From NCBI RefSeq assembly GCF_030812785.1, contig NZ_JAUSTJ010000002.1:1116001-1180000 (forward strand): a stretch of DNA of 64,000 nucleotides, read 5' to 3'. The stretch's first letter is position 1; the number at the start of each line of letters is the position of its first letter. This stretch comes from Sphingomonas kyeonggiensis (GTDB taxonomy: Bacteria > Pseudomonadota > Alphaproteobacteria > Sphingomonadales > Sphingomonadaceae). A model generated the notes under the pieces. That model was not told where the DNA came from, made no database searches, and was given only the letters and a program-made list of their open reading frames with translations. Shown piece after piece: positions 46,126 to 55,394 of the stretch. The translations under genes were made by a program, and so were the position numbers.

Positions 46126-46659
46126 GTGTTCATTGTGCTTTGCAGGAAGGCGATTGAGACCTGGGGGATTGAGAAAGTGGAGCTTCCAGAATTTTGGCTC
46201 TTTGAGGCCACCAAACTTATGGGCCAGCTTGCTGGGGCGCTCCTTGTGGCATGGCTGGCAGTCCGGTGGGCGCTGCGGCGTTACAAGCTGGAAAAATCGT
46301 GGGAAAAGCGCCTACAGGCCTTCACGGACATTGTTCTTGCTCTCGGTCAGATGCAGAGCGTGCAGCTTTCCTGGCTGGAAGAACATGAGGGCGCTTTCTC
46401 GTGGGCGCCAGAGCACAAAAGCGATCTCTCCCGCCGATACCAAAGCGCAAAGATAAAATTGGAAGAGTCCCGCGCGATGGCGGCGCTCATTCTGCCAGAT
46501 AGCACAGGGGAGTGCATTCGTTCACTGTTCGCAGCATTGGAGAGAATCCCGGAGGACTGCCCTCCTGCAGAACTGTACTCTCGGTCGCTTGATCACATCG
46601 ATGAAGCGATGAGAGATATTTTACGCCAGGGCCAGAGGGCGCTTGGCAAGTTCTACTAG
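46126..46659 (+). CDS. Membrane protein cargo gene between tail operons
   Basis: 177 residues with one helix (LMGQLAGALLVAWLAVRWAL, about 31-50) followed by a helical cytoplasmic part. Base composition is lower in GC than its neighbours, and it is the only plus-strand gene in this tail region. GTG start assumed. Resembles a moron placed where P2 carries Z/fun; function unknown. Confidence 0.65.
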   Translation: MFIVLCRKAIETWGIEKVELPEFWLFEATKLMGQLAGALLVAWLAVRWALRRYKLEKSWEKRLQAFTDIVLALGQMQSVQLSWLEEHEGAFSWAPEHKSDLSRRYQSAKIKLEESRAMAALILPDSTGECIRSLFAALERIPEDCPPAELYSRSLDHIDEAMRDILRQGQRALGKFY

Positions 46660-48494
46660 ATCGGCGCCCCGACGCCGTCGACGATACCTCCCGTTGTCAT
46701 GTTCACCTTAAGGGTGGACTTCTTCCCCCGAAACTCGACGGCGACGATCCGCGCCGCCGTGTTGAGATAAAACATCGCTCCGCTGTTCTTCACCTGGCCG
46801 GTGCAGTGGACAAGCCAGAGCTCGGTCCCGTCGAACGGCGCGGTCGAGCTGGCACCGTCTGCCCAATAGGGCGACTTGCACGAGGTGGTGCCCTGGGCGG
46901 CGCCGGCGCCGGTGGTGGTGTTGGTCGGCTCGTACATGTTGCAGTTGAGCGCCAGGCCCTTCGCCCCGCCGGTGAAGGCGAACACGGCACCATAGGTGAG
47001 CCCGCCACGGCAGTTGACCGCGGTGGTGCGGCCGCGATCGTGATCGGTGATCGCGTTGCAGCTGGTGTTGACCGCGGGCTGACCCTTGAAGTTGTTCGGG
47101 CCGAGATGCTCGGCGACGAAGTCCTCGACCCAAGTGTGCTGGGCGCTGCCCTGCTCGGGCGCGTTGCTGTTACCGGGCACATAGAGCGAGTGGGTGTTCA
47201 CGCCGTCGAGCCACCCGTACTTTGCCTTGCAGCGCTTGATGATCGTGCGGGTGACCGAGCGCGAGCCGAAGCTGTTCCCGCTCGAACCATAGGATTCGCA
47301 GTCGATCCAGGTGACCTGGATATCGTGCACCACGTTCGGCGCGGCGGCGCCGATCGTGTAGGTCTGCGGGTGCGCCCAGAAGAAGATTGCCTGGTCGGCC
47401 GCGCCGCAATTGAACACGCAGCGGAAGTTCTCGACGAGCAGGCGGGACCCTTCGGCAAGCGAAAAGGTGTTGCCCGCCTGCAGCTCGGAATAGGCGAAGT
47501 TGACGCCCGGGTTGGGTTTAGCACCCGAGGCGAGCTTGACGTACCAGGTGCCCGTGGCGGCGAGATAGTAGAAGCTCGGCCTATCCTGCATTGGCACGAG
47601 AACTGCGGCCTCGTCTGCAAAGGGCCCGGCAAGTGCATCGCTGAAGGTCGGCGCGCCGTCGGCATCCAGGACGGACAGGTCGGCGACGAAGGGCGAGTTC
47701 TTGGCGGCCGCGCTGATCGCGCCGGTCGAGCAGGCCCAGATCCCGTTGCCCTTGGGGATCCAGGCGAAGGTCGCCATGGTGTAGTTTCCGCGCATCCCGG
47801 GCAGGAGCCAGGGCCGGCCCGCGCCGATGTTCTTGATGCGGAGCCGCTTGGGATTGCCCGGCGTGCCGATCAGCATGTTGCCGGTGTCCCAGCCCTGGGC
47901 ATTGCCGGCGATGAAGGTGGTGCTGTCGACCAGCAGGTCGAACACTACCGAAGAGCCATCGGCGTTGATTTGGGTGACGGCATAGTTGACCGTCTTCCAG
48001 GCCGTGCCCGGGGTGAGGCCGTTGTTGGCGTCGTTGCCGGTGTCGGTGTGGACGTAGCGGACCGCCGCGGCGATGCCCTGCTTGGTCGGGTCGTAGATCC
48101 GCTCGACGAGGACCTCGATATAGGTGAGCCCATCGGCGGGATTGCGGAGGCGCAGCGCGCCCTTCCACTCCGCGCGGATGTTGTAGGTCTCCGGCATCAT
48201 AGAGATGCAGCGCAGGCCGTTCGAGAACCAGGTCACGCCATAGTCGTTTTCGTACCCGGTGATGCCATTGTCGGCGAGATCGATCCACCCGATGGGGAGG
48301 TTGCCGTTCAGCTGCGGGAAGCCGGCGGCCGCCGCGGCGTTGGCGGCCGCGGTGGTGGCGATGGCAAGCTGGGGCGCCACAGCAGCAGCGGCGAGTGCGC
48401 CGGCACGCACGGCGACGGTTTCGACCCCCGAGAGGGCCGGGATGGTTTCCAGGCCAGTCGGATTGTCAAGCGTCGTGAGGGCGGAGATCTTCAC
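46656..48494 (-). CDS. Putative tail spike with parallel beta-helix
   Basis: 612 residues. An N-terminal adaptor rich in alanine, then YVHTDTGNDANNGLTPGTAWKTVNYA, a start typical of right-handed beta-helix spike proteins, and many short strands with N/G turns (NFRCVFNCGAADQAIFFWAH). Likely binds or digests a surface polysaccharide. GTG start. Located after the fibre assembly-like gene, so a second receptor-binding protein. Confidence 0.75.
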   Translation of the reverse strand: MKISALTTLDNPTGLETIPALSGVETVAVRAGALAAAAVAPQLAIATTAAANAAAAAGFPQLNGNLPIGWIDLADNGITGYENDYGVTWFSNGLRCISMMPETYNIRAEWKGALRLRNPADGLTYIEVLVERIYDPTKQGIAAAVRYVHTDTGNDANNGLTPGTAWKTVNYAVTQINADGSSVVFDLLVDSTTFIAGNAQGWDTGNMLIGTPGNPKRLRIKNIGAGRPWLLPGMRGNYTMATFAWIPKGNGIWACSTGAISAAAKNSPFVADLSVLDADGAPTFSDALAGPFADEAAVLVPMQDRPSFYYLAATGTWYVKLASGAKPNPGVNFAYSELQAGNTFSLAEGSRLLVENFRCVFNCGAADQAIFFWAHPQTYTIGAAAPNVVHDIQVTWIDCESYGSSGNSFGSRSVTRTIIKRCKAKYGWLDGVNTHSLYVPGNSNAPEQGSAQHTWVEDFVAEHLGPNNFKGQPAVNTSCNAITDHDRGRTTAVNCRGGLTYGAVFAFTGGAKGLALNCNMYEPTNTTTGAGAAQGTTSCKSPYWADGASSTAPFDGTELWLVHCTGQVKNSGAMFYLNTAARIVAVEFRGKKSTLKVNMTTGGIVDGVGAPI

Positions 48495-48497
48495 GGG

Positions 48498-48992
48498 TCA
48501 ATCCTCGTCGGGCCAGTGGTGGTCTGCGGTGGGGTCGAAGCTGGCGAGATCAGCGTCGGTGGTCCGCTCGAGCAGGGCGCCGATCGCAGCGCCGGCGGCG
48601 CGGACGGCGTCGATGCGGGTGCGGCGGGCGATCGCGCCGGCCGTGTCGATCGTCGTCGCGCCGGCGCTGGCGATCGCGAAGGCTGCAAGGGCGAGCGCGC
48701 TATTGTCGTTCGCCTGGGTGGCGAGGCTGGCGATGGCGAGGATCCGCCGGCGGGTTTCGCGGCGCAGCTGGCGGCGGGCGCGCTGGCGGCGCTCCTCGGG
48801 CGAGCGCGTTCCCGGGTCTGCCAGGATCGGGCGCCCGCCTGGGCCCGCGACGATCTCCTTGCCCCTGGCCTGGCCGTCGAGCAGTCGGGCATGGACCGCT
48901 GCCGAGACCGGTACGGCGTCGACGGGAATGACCCGGTGTACGTCACGGTGGAAAAAGCCGGCGGGGCTCCACAGCAGGCGAGAAGCGGCCAT
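48498..48992 (-). CDS. Tail fibre assembly-like protein
   Basis: 164 residues. VPVSAAVHARLLDGQARGKEIVAGPGGRPIL and RRRQRARRQLRRETRRRI resemble P2 gpG-type fibre chaperones and their relatives. In the gene G position, two bases after H. Confidence 0.65.
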   Translation of the reverse strand: MAASRLLWSPAGFFHRDVHRVIPVDAVPVSAAVHARLLDGQARGKEIVAGPGGRPILADPGTRSPEERRQRARRQLRRETRRRILAIASLATQANDNSALALAAFAIASAGATTIDTAGAIARRTRIDAVRAAGAAIGALLERTTDADLASFDPTADHHWPDED

Positions 48993-48994
48993 GC

Positions 48995-50029
48995 TCAGAA
49001 TCCGATCGCGATATAGGTGGTGGTGATGCCGCTTCCCCGGTTGCTCGAGACGGTGAAGCCGCCGCTGGTGATCGTGGACTCGATCACCTCGGGGAAATTG
49101 TCCTCGTCATTGGCTTCATCGAGCCCGGACTGGCCGCCGCTGCAGACCGCGGCGAAGCAGGCATTGGGGAAGGCGAGCGGGAAGGTGACGGCGGTGGTGT
49201 TGTCCGCAGCAGCTGTGAAGCGACCCCATTTGACGATCGCGCCGCCCAAGATCGGGGTGTAGCCGTTGGTTGCAAGCGAGCGTGTGATCCCGGCGATGCC
49301 CGCCGGCGTGATCGCCTTGCCGTTCTGGACGCCGGCGAGGATCTCGGCCGAGCTGGCGATCGCGACGTCGAGCACCCGGCTTGCCGCTAGCGAGCCGCCG
49401 CCCGTGACCAGGCCGGAGCCGGTGATGGTGCGGGCGGCAAGCGCGCTGAGCGCCGTTTCCAGGGCATCGATATCGACGCCCAAGGCGGTGGCGAGCGCGT
49501 CGAGCACGCGCTTCACCTTCTTCGGCGACATGATCCGTTCGTCGTCGGTGCCGGTGTCCGCCTCGGCATCGGTTGCGATCTCGGCCACACCCTTGGTCGT
49601 TTCGGTCGCCGGCGGGTTGAGGAAGTTGGTGTCGCCGAAGACGAGTTCGTTCGCGTTCCCGGTGGGGAAGGCGATGTCGATCGCGTTCAGCAGGGTCGAG
49701 CCCGCGGACTTCTGCACAATCAGACCGGCCTGGCCATAGACGGCGAAAAGTGTGCCGTCGTCGAGGTAGAGGCCGAAGCCGCGCACCGAGTAGGAGAGCG
49801 GCGCCTCATCCCGGACGATCATATGGACGATGTAGTTGTCCAGGGCGGTGCCCGAGATGGTGTCGACCCGCCGGAACTCGCCGGGAAGCGCGGTGAGCGT
49901 GGGCGCCACGACGAACACCTGGTCGGTGAAGCCGACCTCGGTGATCGCGAGATTGATATCGTCGTCGAGCTGCGCCTCGGTAAAGCGCTGCAGGCCGTCG
50001 GCAGTAACGACGAGGGGAAGTGCGGTCAT
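48995..50029 (-). CDS. Tail fibre protein H
   Basis: 344 residues. N-terminus LVVTADGLQRFTEAQLDDDINLAITEVGF matches the attachment domain of P2-like fibres; then ATETTKGVAEIATDAEA repeats; the C-terminus (LGGAIVKWGRFTAAADNTTAVTFPLAFP) is a receptor-binding tip of gp53-like type. ATG overlaps the I stop. Confidence 0.88.
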   Translation of the reverse strand: MTALPLVVTADGLQRFTEAQLDDDINLAITEVGFTDQVFVVAPTLTALPGEFRRVDTISGTALDNYIVHMIVRDEAPLSYSVRGFGLYLDDGTLFAVYGQAGLIVQKSAGSTLLNAIDIAFPTGNANELVFGDTNFLNPPATETTKGVAEIATDAEADTGTDDERIMSPKKVKRVLDALATALGVDIDALETALSALAARTITGSGLVTGGGSLAASRVLDVAIASSAEILAGVQNGKAITPAGIAGITRSLATNGYTPILGGAIVKWGRFTAAADNTTAVTFPLAFPNACFAAVCSGGQSGLDEANDEDNFPEVIESTITSGGFTVSSNRGSGITTTYIAIGF

Positions 50030-50685
50030 GGGGCGGTGTCCAGAAAGGTGGAATCCTCGCTCTGCAGCGGCTCGCCGTTCTCGTCGGTCAGCAGGGTCGC
50101 CCAGGGCTGGGAGGTGTCGACGGTCAGGATCATGTCCTCGCGCTGCAGCAGCGCTACCCGGGCCACGCCCTGGACGCCGATCCCGCCGGCGAGCGTGACT
50201 TGCTGGACCAACTGGAAATGCTCGCGCAGCGGCTTGGTGCGGGAGACTTCGCGGATGACCTGGTCGGCAAAGGCCGCGGTCGCGCGTTCACCGCCCGGGG
50301 CGGTGCCGTCCTCGAGCACCAGAGGCAGGATGACCTCGAAGGTGTGCGGCGTGCCGCGCGGGGCGGTCTCGTGCCATTCGACGATCGTGGCGAGGTCGTC
50401 GAAGCGGGCGAGGACCTGCTCGACCGAATAGCGGGTGCCCTTCCGGCGATGCTCATCGATCGAGTTGGCCACGGCCTCGCGCTTGATGCCCTCGGACCAG
50501 TCCGCATCCCAGGTATCGACCGAGAGCGCCCAGGCCAGCCAAGGCAGGATCGGGAGCGGGCAGGTGGCGGGATCCCATAGCTCCGCGAGCGGCATCGGCA
50601 CCTCGCCCAGGCGCTCGGACACCTTGGCGACGCCGCGCTCGAGCGCCGTTGCGTTCGGCGCCAGGAGCTGGGGGTCAGTCGTCAT
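50026..50685 (-). CDS. Phage tail protein I
   Basis: 219 residues. LLAPNATALERGVAKVSERL and DPATCPLPILPWLAWALSVD, WSEGIKREAVANSIDEHRRKGT are standard for P2 gpI. Start chosen at MTTDPQ (50685), overlapping J by 11 bases. Confidence 0.93.
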   Translation of the reverse strand: MTTDPQLLAPNATALERGVAKVSERLGEVPMPLAELWDPATCPLPILPWLAWALSVDTWDADWSEGIKREAVANSIDEHRRKGTRYSVEQVLARFDDLATIVEWHETAPRGTPHTFEVILPLVLEDGTAPGGERATAAFADQVIREVSRTKPLREHFQLVQQVTLAGGIGVQGVARVALLQREDMILTVDTSQPWATLLTDENGEPLQSEDSTFLDTAP

Positions 50686-51586
50686 AGCCGCCATGCGCAA
50701 GCGCGATGTTGGTGCACCAGGCCGCCTGGGTCATGTCGCAGACCACGTCTTCCTCGAGCTCGAGCTCGACGCGCTGGATGCCGGGCACGGTAAGCGCCGC
50801 ATGCAGGCTCGAGACGGTGATGTTGCGGCCGAGCAGGCGGCTCGCGGCCAGATAGGCATCGAGGCGGACGCGGGCGGCGGCCAGGACGACGTCGCGATCG
50901 GGACCGAGGAAGGTGTAGAGGGTGCCGACGACCTCGAACTCGACGATCTCGGCCGAGGCCACCGTGACCAGGTCGCCCATGGGACGGATGCGATTGCCGG
51001 CGATCGGCGTGAGGACCACGTCGACGGCTTCGAGCGTGTCGGCGGGCGCCGTCCCGTCTCCAGTCCGTGAGAGCACCGAGACCAGGACCTCGCCCGGGGC
51101 CGGGGAGGTGGCGCTGGCATCGAGCACGTCGGGGTGGGCGGACTTGGCGTGGAAGACATAGGCCAGCGCGGGCCCGGCGACGGAGAACCTCTCGGCCGCC
51201 AAAACGATGCGTTGGCGGTAGGGATCGTCGTCCTCGAGCGTGGGATCCACGCCGTGTTCGGGATCGCCCTCGTCGATCACCAGGCGCGGGACTCCGACCA
51301 GGACGCCCAGATGGTCGAGGTTCGTTTTGGTCGCGTAGGCGACGAAGAGCTGCAGGGCGCGCTCGTTGAACTGCTGGCGCATCAGCAGCTCGCGCCAGGC
51401 CAGGACCTGGAGCAGCTTCATGATCGGGTCCGACTCGACCGTCGCATCGAAGTCGGGAAAGAGGTCCGGCTCCTGGATGCGCGCGATCAGCGCGGCAAGG
51501 ATCGCCTCATAGCCAACGGGTTCGATCACCGTGGGCGGCGTCATCTGCGACAGATCGATCGCGGAGGTGGTGGACAGGTCGGGCAC
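50675..51586 (-). CDS. Baseplate assembly protein J
   Basis: About 303 residues. AIDLSQMTPPTVIEPVGYEAIL aligns with the P2 gpJ start, LLQVLAWRELLMRQQFNERAL and LLGRNITVSSLHAALTVPGIQRVELE follow. GTG at 51586 assumed; ATG at 51622 would add 12 residues, ATG at 51544 would remove 14. First gene after dyad B. Confidence 0.92.
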   Translation of the reverse strand: MPDLSTTSAIDLSQMTPPTVIEPVGYEAILAALIARIQEPDLFPDFDATVESDPIMKLLQVLAWRELLMRQQFNERALQLFVAYATKTNLDHLGVLVGVPRLVIDEGDPEHGVDPTLEDDDPYRQRIVLAAERFSVAGPALAYVFHAKSAHPDVLDASATSPAPGEVLVSVLSRTGDGTAPADTLEAVDVVLTPIAGNRIRPMGDLVTVASAEIVEFEVVGTLYTFLGPDRDVVLAAARVRLDAYLAASRLLGRNITVSSLHAALTVPGIQRVELELEEDVVCDMTQAAWCTNIALAHGGYDD

Positions 51587-51629
51587 GCCGGCACTTCGCC
51601 GCGCGGGTGGCCGGCCTGCCATGCCGGAC

Positions 51630-51654
51630 TGTTGTAAGAGCGTGCGTTACAACA
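51630..51654. promoter_or_regulatory. Ogr-type late promoter dyad B
   Basis: TGTTGTAA (51630-51637), nine bases, TTACAACA (51647-51654). In the gap between J (minus) and the HTH gene at 51,736 (plus). Confidence 0.75.
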
Positions 51655-51735
51655 GCGTCACCAAGCTCGGACTCCGCCGCCCACCTGTTGCTTCCCGGCA
51701 GTGACGGACGGGCCAGGCCGAGCTATCGAGCGAGT

Positions 51736-52065
51736 ATGAAGGAACGACATCAGATGGCGCTCAAGTTGCGCGAACAGAGCGCAACCTTCCAAGCGATCGG
51801 CGAGGCGCTCGGTGTGAGTCCTAGCCGCGCGAACGAGATCTACAAGCGCGCGCTTGTCGTGCAGGAGGAAGAGGTGGCGGGAATGGGCGTGCAGGCCATT
51901 AGGATCCTGCGGCACTATCGAGGCGATCTGCATGAACTTGCGTCCTTCGCCGAGCGAGATCCTCATGGTGCGTGCACGCTGCTGATCCAGGAACCTAATT
52001 GCCTTCGTAGGCACGCGTACCAGATCATTGACTGGCTGAAAGCTAGCAATCGCGAGAAGCCCTAG
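51736..52065 (+). CDS. Small helix-turn-helix protein
   Basis: 109 residues. MKERHQMALKLREQSATFQAIGEALGVSPSRANEIYKRA is a sigma-region-4-like helix-turn-helix. The C-terminal half is helical with no match. Starts 81 bases past dyad B on the opposite strand to J, so it may be a late-expressed accessory regulator. Converges on the DGQHR gene, ten bases apart. Confidence 0.65.
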   Translation: MKERHQMALKLREQSATFQAIGEALGVSPSRANEIYKRALVVQEEEVAGMGVQAIRILRHYRGDLHELASFAERDPHGACTLLIQEPNCLRRHAYQIIDWLKASNREKP

Positions 52066-52075
52066 GCCGGGTAAG

Positions 52076-53836
52076 TCAGCTTGGCAGCTCTCCGGGGGCG
52101 TCTCCTACTGTCGGTGCCGGGGTGTTTGTGAAGTGGGTGGCTACGATCTTTTCGGCCATCCGAGCGTATTGGCTGGAATGATAGACAGAAAAATCGAAAT
52201 CATTAAGCCCCGCTAGCTTGGATCTTACGACATCCTCGCTAAGATCTTCGCCGCGCTCGATAAGTAGTCTCAGTGCAATCAGGAAGCTATTGATATAGGT
52301 GGTGGCAAGAACCCTTCCTGGAACTTTCGCAGCGGTCGTCCATCGAGATTTATCTAAGTTCCTTTTTACGGACCGCAAAAAGGTATTCGTTGTATTGACG
52401 CAAAAGGCCACATAGCTCTCCAGGAGCGTCAGGTCTGATCCGGAAGCGACCAAATCTTTGTTCGCTTCCTTCCATATCGAAAATATCGAATCGGATCCGC
52501 TTGTTTTCACTAGCGGCTTTAGGCCGTAACTGACAATAGATGCGGTCTTAAGCTTCTCAGTGTCGTAAAAGTACTGTTGGATAAATCCTGATAGCGGGCC
52601 ATCCTTCGCCATGCCAGCCAAGGTGCGCGCCGCAATCGACTCCCCCGAATAAGGATCTAAGACGATGCCGATAGCCTGTTTCAGTGGCGACTTTGCGCTA
52701 GTCTGGGTAGAGTTAATCTCCAAGAAAAGCTTCGCCTCAAATTTTTGACGATCCGGTTCACTTATATTATTCGGATAAATGATGCCCGTGACCAGAAGGT
52801 TTTGCTGTATTCTCAGCTGAGCAATCTCTGCGTCGTCAGACACGCTCTCATGGTAAGCAAAAACCCGATGCTGGCCATCGATTAGCCCGACAGAGTTCGG
52901 TCTATCTGGGAGTTTAATTAACACTGGGGCAGTGTCAGTTAAATCCTTTGCCTCAAGCGTAGTTCCGTCTTCTCCGATAGGTTTAACATCAGGCGGCAAG
53001 GTCACGATAATATTATTTATGAATACCCTGCGCTCCTTCTTCAGGTAAGCTCGGATAGCCTCGACTTTGGCCTTGGAAATCATCCTTTGATATAGGTTGA
53101 GCGAGTCTCGCCACCCATCCTTGCGTAGTACATACGCAGTGCGGAGTAGGGCCTCCGGGTCTGCATAAAAGGAGACGACCTTATATCCGTCGTCAAAATT
53201 AGAGTGTGCTTCAGGGAGCAGCGATCCGCTGTACTCTTTCCCAGCGGATGAAACGGATATCTTTCCACCACTTCCAACCTGCTTGTAATCCACTCCAAGG
53301 AATTCCAAGAGTTCGAGTATCGCAGATTTCTTTATGGCATCAATTACGGATGAAAAGTATCTCGCTGCCGAGTAGTCCAAGTAGGACGGATTTGGCACAT
53401 TGCTCTTGTAGTGACTCTCAAAGTCATATCTTGAGCAGTAGACAATTTTGACAACCAGCTTGCTGGCGTGATAGTGCTGAGGAAATTGGTCAGCAGAGTC
53501 GATGAACTTCTGCTTCAAGAACTGAATAAAAGCAGGCCGGTCGGCGTCTATCTTGTCGTAAAGGACTTTTTTCGGTTTCAAGTGCGCGCCAACACTCGAG
53601 GGCTGGGATGTCGTGTATTCCATCAGAAGAATGACGTTCTCATAAACGAAAACGTCGTCGAAGTCTGACTTCTGCCCGTCGTAGGTAAACTCTTTGTCCG
53701 AGACGGCGGTCACGCGGTGGAAGCCGCAACCGCGAAAAATGGACCGAATCAGCGAACGATGATCCGCTTGGACCTTCGCATTGACCTGCTCGGGCGTTAG
53801 GGCCCTAGGGGCCTTCTTCTTTTTCGGCGCCGCCAT
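52076..53836 (-). CDS. DGQHR-domain (DndB-like) protein
   Basis: 586 residues, low GC for this region. Asp320-Gly-Gln-His-Arg324 in VGLIDGQHRVFAYHE is the ParB/DndB-related motif; FEAKLFLEINSTQTSAKSPL follows, as in DGQHR proteins. The first 80 residues contain KSDFDDVFVYENVILLMEYT, similar to a nuclease-fold core (Asp60/Asp61 ... Glu73-x-Thr75) with Thr instead of the usual Lys. It overlaps the methyltransferase by one base (TAATG), so the two are co-made. Not a P2 structural gene. Role likely in modification-dependent defence; inferred only. Confidence 0.82.
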   Translation of the reverse strand: MAAPKKKKAPRALTPEQVNAKVQADHRSLIRSIFRGCGFHRVTAVSDKEFTYDGQKSDFDDVFVYENVILLMEYTTSQPSSVGAHLKPKKVLYDKIDADRPAFIQFLKQKFIDSADQFPQHYHASKLVVKIVYCSRYDFESHYKSNVPNPSYLDYSAARYFSSVIDAIKKSAILELLEFLGVDYKQVGSGGKISVSSAGKEYSGSLLPEAHSNFDDGYKVVSFYADPEALLRTAYVLRKDGWRDSLNLYQRMISKAKVEAIRAYLKKERRVFINNIIVTLPPDVKPIGEDGTTLEAKDLTDTAPVLIKLPDRPNSVGLIDGQHRVFAYHESVSDDAEIAQLRIQQNLLVTGIIYPNNISEPDRQKFEAKLFLEINSTQTSAKSPLKQAIGIVLDPYSGESIAARTLAGMAKDGPLSGFIQQYFYDTEKLKTASIVSYGLKPLVKTSGSDSIFSIWKEANKDLVASGSDLTLLESYVAFCVNTTNTFLRSVKRNLDKSRWTTAAKVPGRVLATTYINSFLIALRLLIERGEDLSEDVVRSKLAGLNDFDFSVYHSSQYARMAEKIVATHFTNTPAPTVGDAPGELPS

Positions 53837-54795
53837 TATTCATTGCCCCCCCATTCCTCGGGGATAGTAGCCACGGCTTCCCCGAGCTTGGGCGCCCGGA
53901 CCGCAAGGCCGGATCTCCGCAATGCCAGTTCGCCAGAATTCAATTCATTCAGGCGCTGCTGAGCAAGCGCGATGTACCGAGGATCTTTGTCCACGCCGAT
54001 TACCCGCCGTCCGGCCTTGATGGCGGCGATGGCGGTTGTGCCTGCCCCAAGGAATGGATCCAGTACTAAATCGCCCGGCTGGGTGAAGGCCAGGACGCAG
54101 CGCTCCGCGAGTTCGTGGGGAAACTGGCAGGGATGAATCGTCTTTTCTGGATGGTTTGCCTTCACATTTGGCAAATCCCACACTGGATCGTTTAGGAAGG
54201 CGTCTTCTGCCGAGAACGTCCAGAAGTCGGCCGGATTCTTTCCCTTCGGGTTGCCGCTAAATTTTCCCGCCTTGCCTTCGCCCTTTGCATTCGAATGCTT
54301 CTTACCGGGATAAAGTTGGGGCACTCGGATCGGATCTAGGTTGAAGGTGTATTCGTCGGACTTCGTGAACCAGAGGAGCGTTTCATACCGGCCCGAGAAT
54401 CTCTTCGTCGCATGAAGCCCGAAGTTGAAGCGCCAGATGATCCTGTTCCGAAGCTTAAGTCCTAGCTTGGAAAATATATCGTAGAAAAAGAAGTCTAGGG
54501 GGTAGACCACTCCGCCTTCCACGAAATTACCGGTTTGCCAGCATAGGCTTCCCGTATCAGAAAGTTTTAGATACAAGCTCTCCGCTATTGGTCGGAGCCA
54601 TTCCAAGTATTCTTGCAGCGACATCTTGCGGTCGCGCTCATACTCTTTGCCAATATTGTACGGAGGAGACGTCACAATAAGCGATACTTCGCCATTGTTT
54701 ATAGTCTCAAGTGCCTTTGCCGCATCATCGTGTATTAGGTTGGCGTCTGTCGCGTTGGCCGCCACCACCTTAGACTGCTCCAATCCCGCCCCCAA
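53836..54795 (-). CDS. Beta-class DNA methyltransferase (N4-cytosine or N6-adenine)
   Basis: 319 residues. Motif IV TSPPYNIGKEYE (42-53), a target region with GKNPADFWTF, HPCQFPHELAER and motif I DPFLGAGTT (246-254) in the beta-class order. SPPY can mean N4-cytosine methylation but adenine enzymes also carry it. TTG start behind AAGGAATAG. Lower GC than neighbours and paired with the DGQHR gene: a transferred cassette between S and J. Confidence 0.9.
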   Translation of the reverse strand: MGAGLEQSKVVAANATDANLIHDDAAKALETINNGEVSLIVTSPPYNIGKEYERDRKMSLQEYLEWLRPIAESLYLKLSDTGSLCWQTGNFVEGGVVYPLDFFFYDIFSKLGLKLRNRIIWRFNFGLHATKRFSGRYETLLWFTKSDEYTFNLDPIRVPQLYPGKKHSNAKGEGKAGKFSGNPKGKNPADFWTFSAEDAFLNDPVWDLPNVKANHPEKTIHPCQFPHELAERCVLAFTQPGDLVLDPFLGAGTTAIAAIKAGRRVIGVDKDPRYIALAQQRLNELNSGELALRRSGLAVRAPKLGEAVATIPEEWGGNE

Positions 54796-54911
54796 TTACT
54801 ATTCCTTGCCGCTCGTACCTCAGTGGCACGCTACTCGAAAGAGCGATCCCCGCAAGCGGCGCCGAAACGGTTCTTTTGGGTAGCCGACAGGCCGCTTTGC
54901 GTCCGGCGGCG

Positions 54912-55394
54912 TCAGTTCCCGCCAATATGGGTAATAACACTTGACGTCAGCCGATCGCGGTCCTCGTCGGACAGGCCGAGCACCACGCGCTCGGGATAGG
55001 CGACCTTGGGGGAGCCGGCCTTGTCGGACACCTGGTCGACTAGGCCGAGCTGGTGCACCGACATGATGCGGTCGGCCGAGCTGCTGAAGCCGAGCTCGGC
55101 GCCGGCGGCGGTCGCGCGCTTCACCAGGTAGCCGGGTGCCTTCTGGAACATGCGCGGTGGTCGAAGATCCTTCTTCTTGCGCGCGACCGCGCCCAGACTC
55201 GCGGGCCGCAGTGAGCTCGCCTTGCGGGGCTCCATGCGCTCGCCATCGGGCTGGACGTTCGCGCGAATCCGCTTGGCATTGCTGGCGCGCAGGTCGTTCG
55301 CGATCGCGCCGGCGAGCTTTTTGCGCGCCGGCGGCGCGATCGACGCCGCAAGGCGCGCCAGTTCATGGTCGAGCGGATCAAGCGGGTCGCTCAT
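54912..55394 (-). CDS. Tail completion protein S
   Basis: 160 residues. LDPLDHELARLAASIAPPARKKLAGAIANDLRASNAKRIRANVQPDG is P2 gpS. Overlaps R by ATGA. The 116-base gap after it leads into the methyltransferase gene on the same strand. Confidence 0.92.
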   Translation of the reverse strand: MSDPLDPLDHELARLAASIAPPARKKLAGAIANDLRASNAKRIRANVQPDGERMEPRKASSLRPASLGAVARKKKDLRPPRMFQKAPGYLVKRATAAGAELGFSSSADRIMSVHQLGLVDQVSDKAGSPKVAYPERVVLGLSDEDRDRLTSSVITHIGGN

